NCBI GenBank assembly: GCA_965250105.1
Contig: OZ252290.1
Span: 806,001-870,000 of the forward strand
Direction: 5' to 3'
Source: JBCBSK01 sp965250105
Lineage (GTDB): Bacteria > Pseudomonadota > Alphaproteobacteria > Rhizobiales > Tepidamorphaceae
DNA length: 64,000 bases
A program made the translations under genes and the position numbers. Below, in pieces: positions 34,310-44,375 of the stretch (position 1 is the first letter of the stretch; each line of letters starts with the position of its first letter). Under the pieces are notes generated by a model, which saw only the letters and a program-made list of their open reading frames with translations, searched no databases and had not been told where the DNA came from.

Positions 34310-35245
34310 TCATACGCGCATCAGCGCCCGGACATGGGCCGCCGTCGACAGCGCCAGTCCCATCAGGTCATAACCGCCTTCGAGCAGCGAGACCACCCGC
34401 CCCTCGCAATGGGTGTCGGCCAGGTCGAGGAGCTTGGCGGTCGCCCAGGCGAAATCGGCCTCGACAAGATGGATATTGGCCAGCGGATCGCGCGTATGCG
34501 CATCGAAACCGGCCGAGATGACGATGAGATCCGGCGCGAAACGGTCGATCGCGGGAAGCGCGGCGATCTCCATCGCCTCGCGGAACGGATCCGACCCGTC
34601 GCCGGGCTGCAGGGGAACATTGACGATATTGCCTGCGTCATCCGCGCCGCGTTCGTTGGACGCACCGGTGCCGGGATAGAGCGGCATCTGATGGGTCGAG
34701 ACATAGAGCATCGACGGATCGGACCAGAAGATGTCCTGGGTGCCATTGCCGTGATGGACGTCGAAATCAACCACCGCGACGCGCTCGGCGCCGTGCACGG
34801 TCTTGGCGTGATAGGCGGCGATGGCGGCATTGTTGAACAGGCAGAAGCCCATGGCGCGGTCGCGTTCGGCATGGTGGCCGGGCGGGCGGACGGCGCAGAA
34901 GGCGTTGTCGATCTTGCGCGTCATCACCTCGTCGACCGCCATCTGGGCGGCCCCGACGCCGCGCAGCGCCGCTTCCAGGCTGCCCGGCGAGATCGTCGTA
35001 TCGGCATCGATCTGCACCAGTCCCTCTTCCGGGGAAGCCGCCGCGATGCGCTCCACATAAGCCGTCGGATGGGCCAGCAGGGCGGCGTCGAGATCGGCCT
35101 TCGGCGCCGAATCGCGGATCAGCCCCATGAAGACCTCGTCCTCGAGCGCCCGCTCGATCGCCTTCAGCCGGTCGGGGCGCTCGGGATGGCCGAGCGGCGT
35201 CAGATGGTCGAGACAGGCGGAATGCGAGAGATAGAGCGTCGCCAT
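34310..35245 (-). CDS. Histone deacetylase-family (acetylpolyamine amidohydrolase-like) enzyme
   Basis: A 311-residue zinc deacetylase of the arginase/deacetylase fold. The catalytic His pair and charge relay are in AVRPPGHHAERDRAMGFCLF; zinc ligands are in VVDFDVHHGNGTQDIFW and SAGFDAHTRDPLA, and the active-site Tyr region in SLLEGGYDL. In bacteria such proteins deacetylate polyamines or proteins; which applies here is unknown. ATG 35245 preceded by GGAGGAAT was chosen, discarding a long upstream extension that overlaps the SDR gene. Followed by xseB. Confidence 0.94.
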   Translation of the reverse strand: MATLYLSHSACLDHLTPLGHPERPDRLKAIERALEDEVFMGLIRDSAPKADLDAALLAHPTAYVERIAAASPEEGLVQIDADTTISPGSLEAALRGVGAAQMAVDEVMTRKIDNAFCAVRPPGHHAERDRAMGFCLFNNAAIAAYHAKTVHGAERVAVVDFDVHHGNGTQDIFWSDPSMLYVSTHQMPLYPGTGASNERGADDAGNIVNVPLQPGDGSDPFREAMEIAALPAIDRFAPDLIVISAGFDAHTRDPLANIHLVEADFAWATAKLLDLADTHCEGRVVSLLEGGYDLMGLALSTAAHVRALMRV

Positions 35246-35280
35246 GGGCGGGATTCCTCCGAGGTGCCGCTTCTTGTTGA

Positions 35281-36144
<864 letters not shown>

Positions 36145-36183
36145 GATCCTCCCGAAGATCCGTTCGATGACGGCGTTCTTTTT

Positions 36184-36972
36184 CTATTGGGCTCGCGCCT
36201 TCGCGCGGTCGAAAAAGGCGGCGAAGGCGTCCTGCGCCTCGGTGCTGGTCAGTCGGTCGCGGAACACGTCGGCTTCCGCGTCGATGCGCTCGAGGATCGC
36301 CTCGCGGTCACTCCTGAGCAGCGACCGGGCCGCCGCCACCGCCCCTCGCGGCTTGGCGGCGATCGCCTCGGCGATGTCGAGACTGCGCGCGTCCACGACG
36401 TCGCCGCCCGCCGCATCGACCTCGACCAGTTCCGTCACGAGGCCGACATCGCGCGCGGCCTCGGGCGTCAGCGCCTCGCCGAGCACCAACAGCCTGAAGG
36501 CGCGCTGATGGCCCATCAGGCGCGGCGCGAGAAGACTCGATGCCGCTTCCGGCACCAGGCCGAGATCGGTGAACGGGGTCTGGAACCGGCTCCGCGTCGA
36601 GGCGACGACATAGTCGCAGTGAAACAGCATCGTCGTGCCGACGCCGATCGCCAGACCGTCGACGCCGGCAATCAGCGGCAGGTCGCAGCCGGCAACGGCC
36701 TTCAGGAACCGGATCACCTCATCGCCGAGCGCCCCGTCACGGGCGAAGGCAAGAAAATCGGCGAGATCGTTACCGGCCGAGAACGCGCCCGGCACGCCGA
36801 TGACGCGCACCGCGCGAATGTCCGGATCGGCCCCCGCCCCCTCGATCCCGTCGGCCAGCGCGCCATACATGGCCGTGGTCAGGGCGTTCTTCTTGTCCGG
36901 CCGGTTGATCCTGAGCGTCAGAACGGCGCCGGCGGCGCCTCCGGTCTTCTCGACCAGAACGTCTCCGCTCAT
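36184..36972 (-). CDS. Enoyl-CoA hydratase/isomerase (crotonase) family protein
   Basis: A 262-residue crotonase-fold enzyme acting on acyl-CoA thioesters. The oxyanion-hole motif is VPGAFSAGNDLADFLAF and the second is CDLPLIAGVDGLAIGVGTTM; TPFTDLGLVPEAASSLLAPR is the usual 3rd motif. One of the two classical hydratase Glu residues seems kept (PEAASS) while the other position reads IGVG, so isomerase activity is equally possible. The ATG overlaps the stop of the acyl-CoA dehydrogenase gene (ATGA), so the pair is translationally coupled. Confidence 0.9.
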   Translation of the reverse strand: MSGDVLVEKTGGAAGAVLTLRINRPDKKNALTTAMYGALADGIEGAGADPDIRAVRVIGVPGAFSAGNDLADFLAFARDGALGDEVIRFLKAVAGCDLPLIAGVDGLAIGVGTTMLFHCDYVVASTRSRFQTPFTDLGLVPEAASSLLAPRLMGHQRAFRLLVLGEALTPEAARDVGLVTELVEVDAAGGDVVDARSLDIAEAIAAKPRGAVAAARSLLRSDREAILERIDAEADVFRDRLTSTEAQDAFAAFFDRAKARAQ

Positions 36973-38765
36973 GCGACGGCCGCCGGAAACAGATCCTCGT
37001 CGTCGATAACGCTGCCGGAGCCCTCGATGACGATCTCCGACAATGCGCGCGCTTCGATCAGCACATGTTCGGCGAAGAAGCGCGCCGTGCGCACCCGACG
37101 GACGGCGACGGCGTCGCGCGCGCCGTCGCGCTGCACATGCAGCGCCCCCTTGGCGAGCCAGGAGCCGCCGGCGACCAGGCTGAACAGCTTGAGATAGGGC
37201 GTGGCGCCGGCCAGCGCCTCGGTCGGATTGCTGGCGACGAGATCGCGCATATGCGCGGTCGCCTCTTCGAGCGCCGAAATGGCGACGGCCAACCGCGCCG
37301 CCATATGCCCGAAGGACGGCGCGTTGGATTTGGCGATGTCTTCGGCGATCTCGCGGAATTCGGCGATCAGCGCGTCCGCGACAGCACCGTCCGACTGGCC
37401 GATCTTGCGGGTCACCAGATCGATCGCCTGGATACCGTTGGTGCCCTCGTAGATCGGCGCGATGCGGGCGTCGCGCAGATGCTGGGCCGCGCCGGTTTCC
37501 TCGACATAGCCCATGCCGCCATGGATCTGGACGCCGATCGAGGCGACGTCGACGCCGACATCGGTCGAGAACGCCTTGGCGATCGGGGTCAGGAGGCTGC
37601 CTGTTTCGAGCGCCCGCTTGCGCCCTTCCGGCGTCGTGTCGCGGTCGGCGAGATCGAGTTCGAGCGCGGTGCGGTAGCAGATCGCGCGCGCCGCCTCGGT
37701 CATCGCCCGCATGACATAGAGATTGCGCCTGACGTCGGGGTGCTCGCCGATCGTCACCGCCTGGTCCGGCCCCATGCCCGAATGACGTCCCTGCCGCCGT
37801 TCGGCAGCATAACCTTCGGCCTGCTGCAAGGCGCGTTCGGCGATCGCCACCCCCTGAACGCCGACCGCGAGGCGCGCATTGTTCATCATCGTGAACATGC
37901 AGTGCAGCCCGCGATTTTCCTCGCCCACGAGCCAGCCGATGGCGCCCTCGCCCTTGTCGCCATAGACCATGGTGCAGGTCGGCGAGGCGTGCAGGCCGAG
38001 CTTCTTCTCGATGCCGATACAGGTGACGTCGTTGTGCTCGCCGAGGCTACCGTCGTCGTTGACGAGGAATTTCGGCACCACGAAAAGCGAGATGCCACGC
38101 GTACCCGGCGGTGCGTCGGGCAGCCGCGCCAGAACGAGATGGACGATATTGTCCGCCATGTCGTGCTCGCCATAGGTGATGAAGATCTTGGTGCCGAAGA
38201 TGCGGTAGCTGCCGTCGCCGACCGGCTCGGCGCGGGACTTGAGCAAAGCGAGATCGGAGCCGGCCTGCGGCTCGGTCAGGTTCATGGTGCCGGTCCATTC
38301 GCCCGAGGCGAGACGCGGCAGATAGATGCTCTTGAGATCGTCGGAAGCGTGCGCGGCCAGCGCCTCGATCTGGCCCATGGTCAGGAGCATGCCGGTGCCG
38401 AAGGACATACAGGCCTGGTTCCACAACTCGCTGACCGCCATCGACACCGTCAGCGGCAGGTCCTGCCCGCCATAGGCCTCGGGCGCCGACACGCCCGACC
38501 AGCCGCCCTCGGCCCAGGCGCGATACATGTCGCGGAAGCCGTCCGGCATGGTCACCGCGCCATCGTCGAACTGCGCCTTCTGCCGGTCGCCGCTGGCATT
38601 CAGGGGGGCGATCTCGTCGGTGGCGAAGCGCGACGCTTCTTCGAGGATCGCATCGAGCAGTTCCTCGCCGACATCGTCATAGCGGCCATCGCGCAGGGAA
38701 GCATCCATGCCGGCGATCGTCTTGAGGGCGAAGGTTATATCGGCTACCGGGGCGCGGTAGGTCAT
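36969..38765 (-). CDS. Acyl-CoA dehydrogenase with C-terminal extension (DmdC-like)
   Basis: A 598-residue FAD-dependent acyl-CoA dehydrogenase, longer than the usual ~390 because of a C-terminal helical domain (acyl-CoA dehydrogenase C-terminal/DUF5974-like). Motifs: MNLTEPQAGSDLALLKSRA, ITYGEHDMADNIVHLVLARL and IYEGTNGIQAIDLVTRKIG with the catalytic Glu. The subgroup includes DmdC (3-methylmercaptopropionyl-CoA dehydrogenase) and phenylacyl/long-chain FadE enzymes; substrate not determined. GGGAGG lies 6 bases before ATG 38765. Leads the hydratase and SDR in one operon. Confidence 0.93.
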   Translation of the reverse strand: MTYRAPVADITFALKTIAGMDASLRDGRYDDVGEELLDAILEEASRFATDEIAPLNASGDRQKAQFDDGAVTMPDGFRDMYRAWAEGGWSGVSAPEAYGGQDLPLTVSMAVSELWNQACMSFGTGMLLTMGQIEALAAHASDDLKSIYLPRLASGEWTGTMNLTEPQAGSDLALLKSRAEPVGDGSYRIFGTKIFITYGEHDMADNIVHLVLARLPDAPPGTRGISLFVVPKFLVNDDGSLGEHNDVTCIGIEKKLGLHASPTCTMVYGDKGEGAIGWLVGEENRGLHCMFTMMNNARLAVGVQGVAIAERALQQAEGYAAERRQGRHSGMGPDQAVTIGEHPDVRRNLYVMRAMTEAARAICYRTALELDLADRDTTPEGRKRALETGSLLTPIAKAFSTDVGVDVASIGVQIHGGMGYVEETGAAQHLRDARIAPIYEGTNGIQAIDLVTRKIGQSDGAVADALIAEFREIAEDIAKSNAPSFGHMAARLAVAISALEEATAHMRDLVASNPTEALAGATPYLKLFSLVAGGSWLAKGALHVQRDGARDAVAVRRVRTARFFAEHVLIEARALSEIVIEGSGSVIDDEDLFPAAVA

Positions 38766-38877
38766 CAGCGGCCTCCCATATGCGGCCGTCGGACGGCCGG
38801 CCTGTCGTTGCCATCACTCTAGCCGCATGGGCGCGGGGGTCAACGCGCCGCGCCCGGTTGAACAGGTTAAAACCAAG

Positions 38878-39891
38878 ATGTCGCGCCCACCCGTTACCGA
38901 GATCGTTTCGGCCGAAACAGACGGCGCCGTCGAGCGGTCGGCGGCGCTGTTGCGCGGCGGCGGGCTGGTCGCCTTTCCGACCGAGACGGTCTACGGCCTC
39001 GGCGCCGATGCCACTGATCGCGCGGCGGTCCTGAGGCTCTATGCCGCGAAGGGTCGGCCGGGGCACAATCCGCTGATCGCCCATTGCGACACGCCCGAGG
39101 CGGCGTTCCGACACGGCCGGCCCGACGCCGCGGCACAGGCCCTGGCCCAAGCCTTCTGGCCCGGCCCGCTGACCCTTGTCGTGCCCGCTTCGGAGAAGTG
39201 CGCGGTGGTCGCCGAGGCGCGCGCCGGCCGCGACACGGTGGCGCTGCGCTGCCCGTCGCATCCGGTGGCGCGAGCGCTTCTGTCGGCCGTCGGACGGCCG
39301 GTCGCCGCCCCGAGCGCCAACCGCTCGGGCCATGTCAGCCCGACCGAGGCCCGACATGTCCTGGACGATCTCGACGGGCGCATCGATCTCGTCATCGATG
39401 GCGGGGCCAGCGCCATCGGCCTCGAATCGACGGTCGTCGCCTGCCTGCCCGACGGCATGCGGCTGCTACGACCGGGGTTCATCCTGCCGGACACTCTTCG
39501 AGACGTCACCGGCCAGCCGCTGACGGCCGCACCGGACGAGGCGGACACGCCCCTGTCGCCGGGCCAGCTCGCGAGCCATTACGCGCCGGGCCTGCCGGTC
39601 CGGCTCGATGTCGAGATGATCGGCGCCGGTGACGCGTTCATCGGCTTCGGCACGACCCAGGTCGCGGGCGCCGACAAGGCAGCCTTCGCGACCGATCTGA
39701 GCCCGGCGGGCGACCTCACCGAGGCGGCGAGCAGGCTATACGCGACCTTGCGCGCCGCCGACCGGTCAGGCGCCGTTTCGATCGCCGTGGCGCCGATCCC
39801 GCGCACGGGCCTCGGCCTGGCGATCAATGACCGCCTCGCCCGCGCCGCGGCGCCATCTGGCAAGACGCCACAGGACAGCGCGACAGCCTGA
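38878..39891 (+). CDS. tsaC: L-threonylcarbamoyladenylate synthase, Sua5 type
   Basis: A 337-residue enzyme that makes threonylcarbamoyl-AMP from Thr, bicarbonate and ATP, first step of tRNA t6A37 synthesis. The YrdC domain has GGGLVAFPTETVYGLGADAT, AAKGRPGHNPLIAH, and PVAAPSANRSGHVSPT; a second Sua5 domain follows (LSPGQLASHYAPGLPV), making it the long Sua5 form rather than short TsaC. ATG 38878 is chosen; ATG 38827 is in frame but closer to the divergent dehydrogenase gene. TrmO at 27295 acts later on the same nucleotide. Confidence 0.94.
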   Translation: MSRPPVTEIVSAETDGAVERSAALLRGGGLVAFPTETVYGLGADATDRAAVLRLYAAKGRPGHNPLIAHCDTPEAAFRHGRPDAAAQALAQAFWPGPLTLVVPASEKCAVVAEARAGRDTVALRCPSHPVARALLSAVGRPVAAPSANRSGHVSPTEARHVLDDLDGRIDLVIDGGASAIGLESTVVACLPDGMRLLRPGFILPDTLRDVTGQPLTAAPDEADTPLSPGQLASHYAPGLPVRLDVEMIGAGDAFIGFGTTQVAGADKAAFATDLSPAGDLTEAASRLYATLRAADRSGAVSIAVAPIPRTGLGLAINDRLARAAAPSGKTPQDSATA

Positions 39892-39895
39892 TGTC

Positions 39896-39920
39896 CGGGC
39901 CGGACGCACCGGCCGGCCCG
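39896..39920 (+). terminator. GC-rich hairpin after the Sua5 gene
   Basis: CGGGCCGG (39896-39903) and CCGGCCCG (39913-39920) form a perfect 8-base stem with a 9-base loop, beginning 4 bases after the stop codon. No U-run follows, so its strength as a terminator is uncertain. Confidence 0.4.
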
Positions 39921-40103
39921 CCCATCACGCGGCCGTGATCCTCGTCGCCAAAGCCGCCATCCGCGCGTCACGCAAATGTCGGAAACAGCCGTTTATTGCG
40001 TTGCAATATCAGGGTGTGCGGCAGCGCACATTCAGCCGTCCTTAATCGTCGTTGACTAGAATTGTCTTTGACTGGGATCCGTTCAGGGATCGGAGACGTC
40101 GTG

Positions 40104-40427
40104 ATGCACATGGCCTATCTGTCCGGCCCGCCGCTCGCCATCGCCGCCATCGGTTTGGCCATCATCGTCGCGCTGGCGCTCGTCGCGCGCGGCCGGCGCG
40201 CGCCCGCCGCCAGGACGGACGGGCGCATCATCGGTCTCGTGCCGGCGCAGGGCCGGCACAGCGCCTTCGACGAGGCCTATCCGGTGATCGAATTCGTCGA
40301 TGCGACAGGCAGCACCGTCCGCGTGACCTTGCGCGAACGGCTGTCGCGCGCGCTGCACGCCGTCGGCGAGACGATCGCCGTGGCCTACGACCCCGCCAAT
40401 CCGAAACGCGCCGAACTGGCCTTCTAG
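40104..40427 (+). CDS. Small membrane protein with DUF3592-like domain
   Basis: A 107-residue protein with one N-terminal transmembrane helix (LAIAAIGLAIIVALALVARG) and a small soluble domain containing AYPVIEFVDATGSTVRV and VGETIAVAYDPANPKRAEL. This PVIEF...GE-I-V-YDP-NP pattern is that of DUF3592, a family of unknown function. GGAG (40092-40095) eight bases before ATG 40104 selects this start over the TTG at 40062. It stands between the Sua5 gene and an FAD oxidoreductase, on the same strand. Confidence 0.75.
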   Translation: MHMAYLSGPPLAIAAIGLAIIVALALVARGRRAPAARTDGRIIGLVPAQGRHSAFDEAYPVIEFVDATGSTVRVTLRERLSRALHAVGETIAVAYDPANPKRAELAF

Positions 40428-40500
40428 GCGGACCGAGACTCGGGCGTCGCCGCCGCACGCCCGATTGCCGGCGGCGCGGCCGGTCCTTATGGTGGCCGGC

Positions 40501-41928
40501 ATGACGCTTGCCTTTCAAACCCCGTCCGAAACGACCGTCGACCGCTTCGCCGCCATTGTCGGATCGGCCCACGCGCTGCGCGCGGCCGAGGATCAGGCGC
40601 CCTATCTCGTCGAATGGCGCGACCGCTATGTCGGGCGCACGCCCGTCGTGCTGCGGCCGGGCAGCGTGCGGGAAGTGTCCGAGATCATGGCGCTGGCCAA
40701 CGAAACCCGAACGGCGATCGTGCCGCAGGGCGGCAATACCGGCCTCGTCGGCGGCCAGATCCCGTTCGAGGCCGGCCAGGAGATCGTTCTGTCGCTAAGC
40801 CGGCTGAATGCCGTGCGCGATGTCGATCCCGACGGCAATACGCTGATCGCCGAAGCCGGCGTCACGCTGAAGGCGGTGCAGGACGCCGCCGATGGTGCCG
40901 ATCGGCTGTTTCCCCTGTCGCTCGGCTCGGAAGGCAGCTGCCAGATCGGCGGCAATCTCGCCACCAATGCCGGCGGCACGGCCGTGCTCGCCTATGGCAA
41001 TGCGCGCGATCTCTGCCTCGGCGTCGAGGCGGTTCTGGCCGATGGCCGCGTCTATGCCGGGCTGAACCGGCTGCGCAAGGACAATACCGGCTACGACCTC
41101 AAGGACCTTCTGGTCGGCTCGGAAGGCACGCTCGGCATCATCACCGCCGCCGTGCTGAAACTGTTTCCCAAGCCGCGCGCTATTGAAACGCTGATCGCCG
41201 GCCTGCCGAGCCTCGACGCCGCGCTCGATCTCTTCGGACGCCTGCGTAGCCGCTTCGGGCCGATGCTGACCGCGTTCGAGATCATGCCGCGCATCGGCAT
41301 CGATTTCTGCCTCAGACATGCCGCCGGCACGCGCGATCCACTCGCCGCGCCCACGCCCTGGTATGTCCTCGCCGAAGTCTCGTCGGGCGGTGGCGAGAGC
41401 CTGCGCGACGACGTCGAAACGGCCCTCGGCGCGGCGTTCGAGGCGGGCCTCGTGGACGATGCGGCGATCGCCGACAGCGCCCGGCAGCGCGACGATTTCT
41501 GGCATATCCGCACGGCGATGAGCGAGGTTCAGAAGCACGAAGGCGGCTCGATCAAGCACGACATATCGGTGCCGGTCTCGCATGTTCCCGCCTTCATCCG
41601 CGAGGCGTCGGACGCGGTCATCCGTTTGGTGCCCGGTGCCCGGCCGGTGCCGTTCGGCCATCTCGGCGACGGCAACATTCATTTCAACGTGTCACAGCCC
41701 GAAGGCGCCGAACGCGCGACCTATCTCGCGGGCTGGGAGGCGATGAACGCGATCGTGCACGACATCGTGCTCGCCCATGGCGGGTCGATCTCGGCCGAGC
41801 ACGGGATCGGCCGGATGAAGCGTGACGCGCTCGGCCATGTGAAGGATCCGGTGGCGCTCGACATGATGCGGGCAATCAAGCAGGGCCTGGACCCGCACGG
41901 CATCCTCAATCCGGGCAAGGTTCTGTAA
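40501..41928 (+). CDS. FAD-linked 2-hydroxyacid dehydrogenase (GlcD/D2HGDH-like)
   Basis: A 475-residue flavoprotein of the FAD-binding oxidase/type-2 family. The FAD domain shows TAIVPQGGNTGLVGGQIPF and GSEGSCQIGGNLATNAGGTA with NARDLCLGVEAVLADG and LVGSEGTLGIITAAVL. The C-terminal domain has the metal site PFGHLGDGNIHFNVS and SISAEHGIGRMKRDAL. This matches D-2-hydroxyglutarate dehydrogenases and D-lactate/glycolate oxidase-like enzymes; the substrate is a small D-2-hydroxyacid. ATG 40501 is preferred; an in-frame ATG 12 codons upstream is less likely. Confidence 0.93.
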   Translation: MTLAFQTPSETTVDRFAAIVGSAHALRAAEDQAPYLVEWRDRYVGRTPVVLRPGSVREVSEIMALANETRTAIVPQGGNTGLVGGQIPFEAGQEIVLSLSRLNAVRDVDPDGNTLIAEAGVTLKAVQDAADGADRLFPLSLGSEGSCQIGGNLATNAGGTAVLAYGNARDLCLGVEAVLADGRVYAGLNRLRKDNTGYDLKDLLVGSEGTLGIITAAVLKLFPKPRAIETLIAGLPSLDAALDLFGRLRSRFGPMLTAFEIMPRIGIDFCLRHAAGTRDPLAAPTPWYVLAEVSSGGGESLRDDVETALGAAFEAGLVDDAAIADSARQRDDFWHIRTAMSEVQKHEGGSIKHDISVPVSHVPAFIREASDAVIRLVPGARPVPFGHLGDGNIHFNVSQPEGAERATYLAGWEAMNAIVHDIVLAHGGSISAEHGIGRMKRDALGHVKDPVALDMMRAIKQGLDPHGILNPGKVL

Positions 41929-41950
41929 GCGGTCCCGGCCCCGCGACCGA

Positions 41951-42706
41951 TCAGAACAGGCTCAGCTGATCGTCGGAGGTCGGCTTTTGCCGTCGGCGGT
42001 CCGCCGGCCTGTCGTCGGGCGGGGGCGTCGCGTCGCAGGCGAGCGGGTCGAGCAGCCCCGCATCGTCATTGGCGACCCGGTTGACGCGCGTCGAGACCGG
42101 ATAGGCGCGCACCGTGTCGTCGGCCGGCGAGCGGAAGAGATCGCGCAACTCCTCCGCGCCCGTGCCGCCGATATCGAGCCAACGGGCGAAATCCGATTTG
42201 CCGAGGATCACCGGCATGCGCTCATGGATCGGCGCCAGCGTCGCGCAGGCGTCGGTCGTCAGGATCGCGGCCGTGTCCATCTCGCCGCCCTCGGGATGGG
42301 CATAGCTTTCCCACACGCCGGCGAAGGCAACCGGACCGTCATCGACTGGACGCACGGCGAAAGGCTGTTTCTTGCCGTTCGCGGCGCGCTGCCATTCGTA
42401 AAAGCCATTGGCCGGGATCAGACAGCGGCGATGGCGCATGGCGGCACGAAAGGCGGGCTTGCGGGCGGCTTCCTCCGACCGGGCATTGATCAGCAGCGGA
42501 AAGCCCTTGGGATCCTTGACCCAGGCCGGCAGGAAACCCCAGCGCATCAGTTGCGGCGACCGCCTGCCCGCTGCATCGGCGGTGACCACGAGGACCGGCT
42601 GGGTGGGCGCGATGTTATGGCGCGGCGGGAAATTGGGCCGCGCGTCATAGTCGAACATCTCGGCCACCGCGTCCGGCGGAGAGGTGAGAAAGAACCGTCC
42701 GCACAT
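41951..42706 (-). CDS. SOS response-associated peptidase family protein (SRAP, YedK/HMCES-like)
   Basis: A 251-residue SRAP protein. These proteins form a stable thiazolidine crosslink to abasic sites in single-stranded DNA through Cys2 and protect them at replication forks. The start MCGRFFLTSPP gives Cys2; the Asn/Glu/His residues follow in PRHNIAPTQPVLVV, LLINARSEEAARKPAFR, IPANGFYEWQR and PIHERMPVIL. After the domain comes a ~35-residue disordered tail (PPPDDRPADRRRQKPTSDD) ending exactly in QLSLF, the canonical beta-clamp-binding pentapeptide. The clamp link is inference from the motif. Confidence 0.93.
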   Translation of the reverse strand: MCGRFFLTSPPDAVAEMFDYDARPNFPPRHNIAPTQPVLVVTADAAGRRSPQLMRWGFLPAWVKDPKGFPLLINARSEEAARKPAFRAAMRHRRCLIPANGFYEWQRAANGKKQPFAVRPVDDGPVAFAGVWESYAHPEGGEMDTAAILTTDACATLAPIHERMPVILGKSDFARWLDIGGTGAEELRDLFRSPADDTVRAYPVSTRVNRVANDDAGLLDPLACDATPPPDDRPADRRRQKPTSDDQLSLF

Positions 42707-42839
42707 GGTCGAGCCCCGTCTTTTTCAGCATGTGCTCCGCCGACCGATTCGGCCGATGATGCATGACGGCCATGACACCCGCGCACGCCATGAGGTTCAA
42801 GGCCTGTTAATCGTTTCGCGCGACTTTGTCGGAACTGGA

Positions 42840-43370
42840 ATGCGAACGGATCGGAATTGGGTCATGGGGGAAGCGGCGCGCACATTCGACGCCTTCAGCG
42901 AGGACGAACTGCGCACGATCAACCGCGTCACCGGCCTGTCCACCGACTATTTCAATCACCATAATGAAGCGGTCATGTTGCTCGACCTGATCGCCGATAT
43001 GCCGGAGGTCGTCGAGGATCTCGCGGCCTGGCGGCCGGTCAGCTATCGCGAACATTTCGAGACGTCGAGCCTGGGGATCGCCGAAGCCGCGATCGCCGGC
43101 TATGAGGCAGCACCCGCCGACATCCGCGCGGTCTTCGACGAAGCCGTCACCGTGCTCGACGCGTTCCTGTCCGATGCCATCAGGCTGGTCATCGATCTCG
43201 TCGACAGCGGCGACATGGCCGCCGCCGGCGCCGTCGGCGCGGAAGCAAGCAAGTTTGCCCGCCGCGTCATCGCCCATGCCAGCGCGCTGGTGAACGGCTC
43301 GCGGCCGGACGTCTTCGCCGAGCGCCGCGCCGCCGAACAGACCGAAGCGCTGATCAACGCGCTGTTCTGA
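42840..43370 (+). CDS. Hypothetical all-helical protein
   Basis: A 176-residue protein without membrane segments or signal peptide, predicted to be a bundle of long helices (EVVEDLAAWRPVSYREHFET and EAVTVLDAFLSDAIRLVIDL). I do not recognise the family; the pattern of helices and the acidic surface resemble chemoreceptor-like or four-helix-bundle proteins but the match is vague. ATG 42840 is chosen; 42864 (MGEAARTFDAF) is an alternative. Divergent from the SRAP gene with ~130 bases between. Confidence 0.65.
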   Translation: MRTDRNWVMGEAARTFDAFSEDELRTINRVTGLSTDYFNHHNEAVMLLDLIADMPEVVEDLAAWRPVSYREHFETSSLGIAEAAIAGYEAAPADIRAVFDEAVTVLDAFLSDAIRLVIDLVDSGDMAAAGAVGAEASKFARRVIAHASALVNGSRPDVFAERRAAEQTEALINALF

Positions 43371-43376
43371 CGAACA

Positions 43377-44375
43377 TTAACCGCCAGCAGGCGCCGCCGG
43401 GCTTGTCGCCTCGAGCGTATCGATCGCCGCGACCACGTCCGCCGCATCCGGAAACGCCCCCTCGCCGCCGAGAATACGGATCGGCCCGCGCCCGCGCGGG
43501 CGCACCAGCGCCGGCCGCGTCGGACCGAAGATCGAGACCAGCGGCACGCGGAGCGCCGCGGCGAGATGGGCGAGACCGGTATCCACCGCGACGACCAGCC
43601 GGGCGCCGCCGATCATCCGCGCCACCCGGTCGAGCGGCGCGCGCTCGGGCACCATGCCGCCGGGCATGATGCCGGCCAGCCGATCGGCGCGGGCACGCTC
43701 GTCCGCCGTGCCCCAAGGCAGAACCGGTGTCAGGCCGCGCGCGGCCAGCGCCTCACCCACCGCCTGCCAATGCGCCTCGGGCCAGAGCTTGCGCGCCTGC
43801 GCCGTGCCATGCAGCAGCACGGCATAGGGCCGGTCGGCGTCGGGCCCCGCGTCAGCTTGGTCATCGGGCGATGCGGGGACGGGCGCCAGACCGTAACCCC
43901 AGTCCTGGTCGAGGGCATGGCCGAGGGCTGCCGCGCAGAGAAGGCGGTTGCGGTCGATGGCATGGAGATCGCGCGACACGGCATGGCGCCGGTCATAGGC
44001 GCGGCTCGCCAGCGGCTCGCGGATCGACGCTCGGTCATAGCCATGACGCGGACCTCGGGCGAGCCGGGCCACGAGCGCGCTCTTGACCAGGCCTTGCGTG
44101 TCGATCACCGCGTCGAAAGGTGTCTTGAGCCTTAGCCGGAGGGCGCCGAGTTCCGACCAGGTGCGCGGCGACGGCATGGCCCGGCGCCAGCGCCGCAGCG
44201 CGACGGGGATCACCTCGTCGACATCCGGATGCAGACCGACCAGCGGCGCGAAGGCATCCTCCACGGCCCAGGCGATATGCGCCTCGGGCCAGGCGCGGCG
44301 GATGTCGCGAACCGCCGGCATGTTGTGCACGACATCGCCGAGCGAGGACGTCTTGATGAGCAAAAGCCGTTTCAT
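43377..44375 (-). CDS. waaC: Lipopolysaccharide heptosyltransferase I
   Basis: A 332-residue GT-B glycosyltransferase of family 9 adding heptose to the lipopolysaccharide inner core. The N-terminus MKRLLLIKTSSLGDVVHNMP is typical of WaaC, with DAVIDTQGLVKSALVARLA, ADRPYAVLLHGTAQARKLWP (nucleotide-sugar domain) and GGARLVVAVDTGLAHLAAAL. Acts at the inner face of the inner membrane. Ends 6 bases from the hypothetical gene on the other strand. Only one such transferase is in the window, so the sugar added is inferred from the family. Confidence 0.92.
   Translation of the reverse strand: MKRLLLIKTSSLGDVVHNMPAVRDIRRAWPEAHIAWAVEDAFAPLVGLHPDVDEVIPVALRRWRRAMPSPRTWSELGALRLRLKTPFDAVIDTQGLVKSALVARLARGPRHGYDRASIREPLASRAYDRRHAVSRDLHAIDRNRLLCAAALGHALDQDWGYGLAPVPASPDDQADAGPDADRPYAVLLHGTAQARKLWPEAHWQAVGEALAARGLTPVLPWGTADERARADRLAGIMPGGMVPERAPLDRVARMIGGARLVVAVDTGLAHLAAALRVPLVSIFGPTRPALVRPRGRGPIRILGGEGAFPDAADVVAAIDTLEATSPAAPAGG

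Noticed and set aside
40041..40060. TTAATCGTCGTTGACT as a CtrA box
   Set aside because: The second half (TGAC) differs from TTAA at two positions, too weak to claim.
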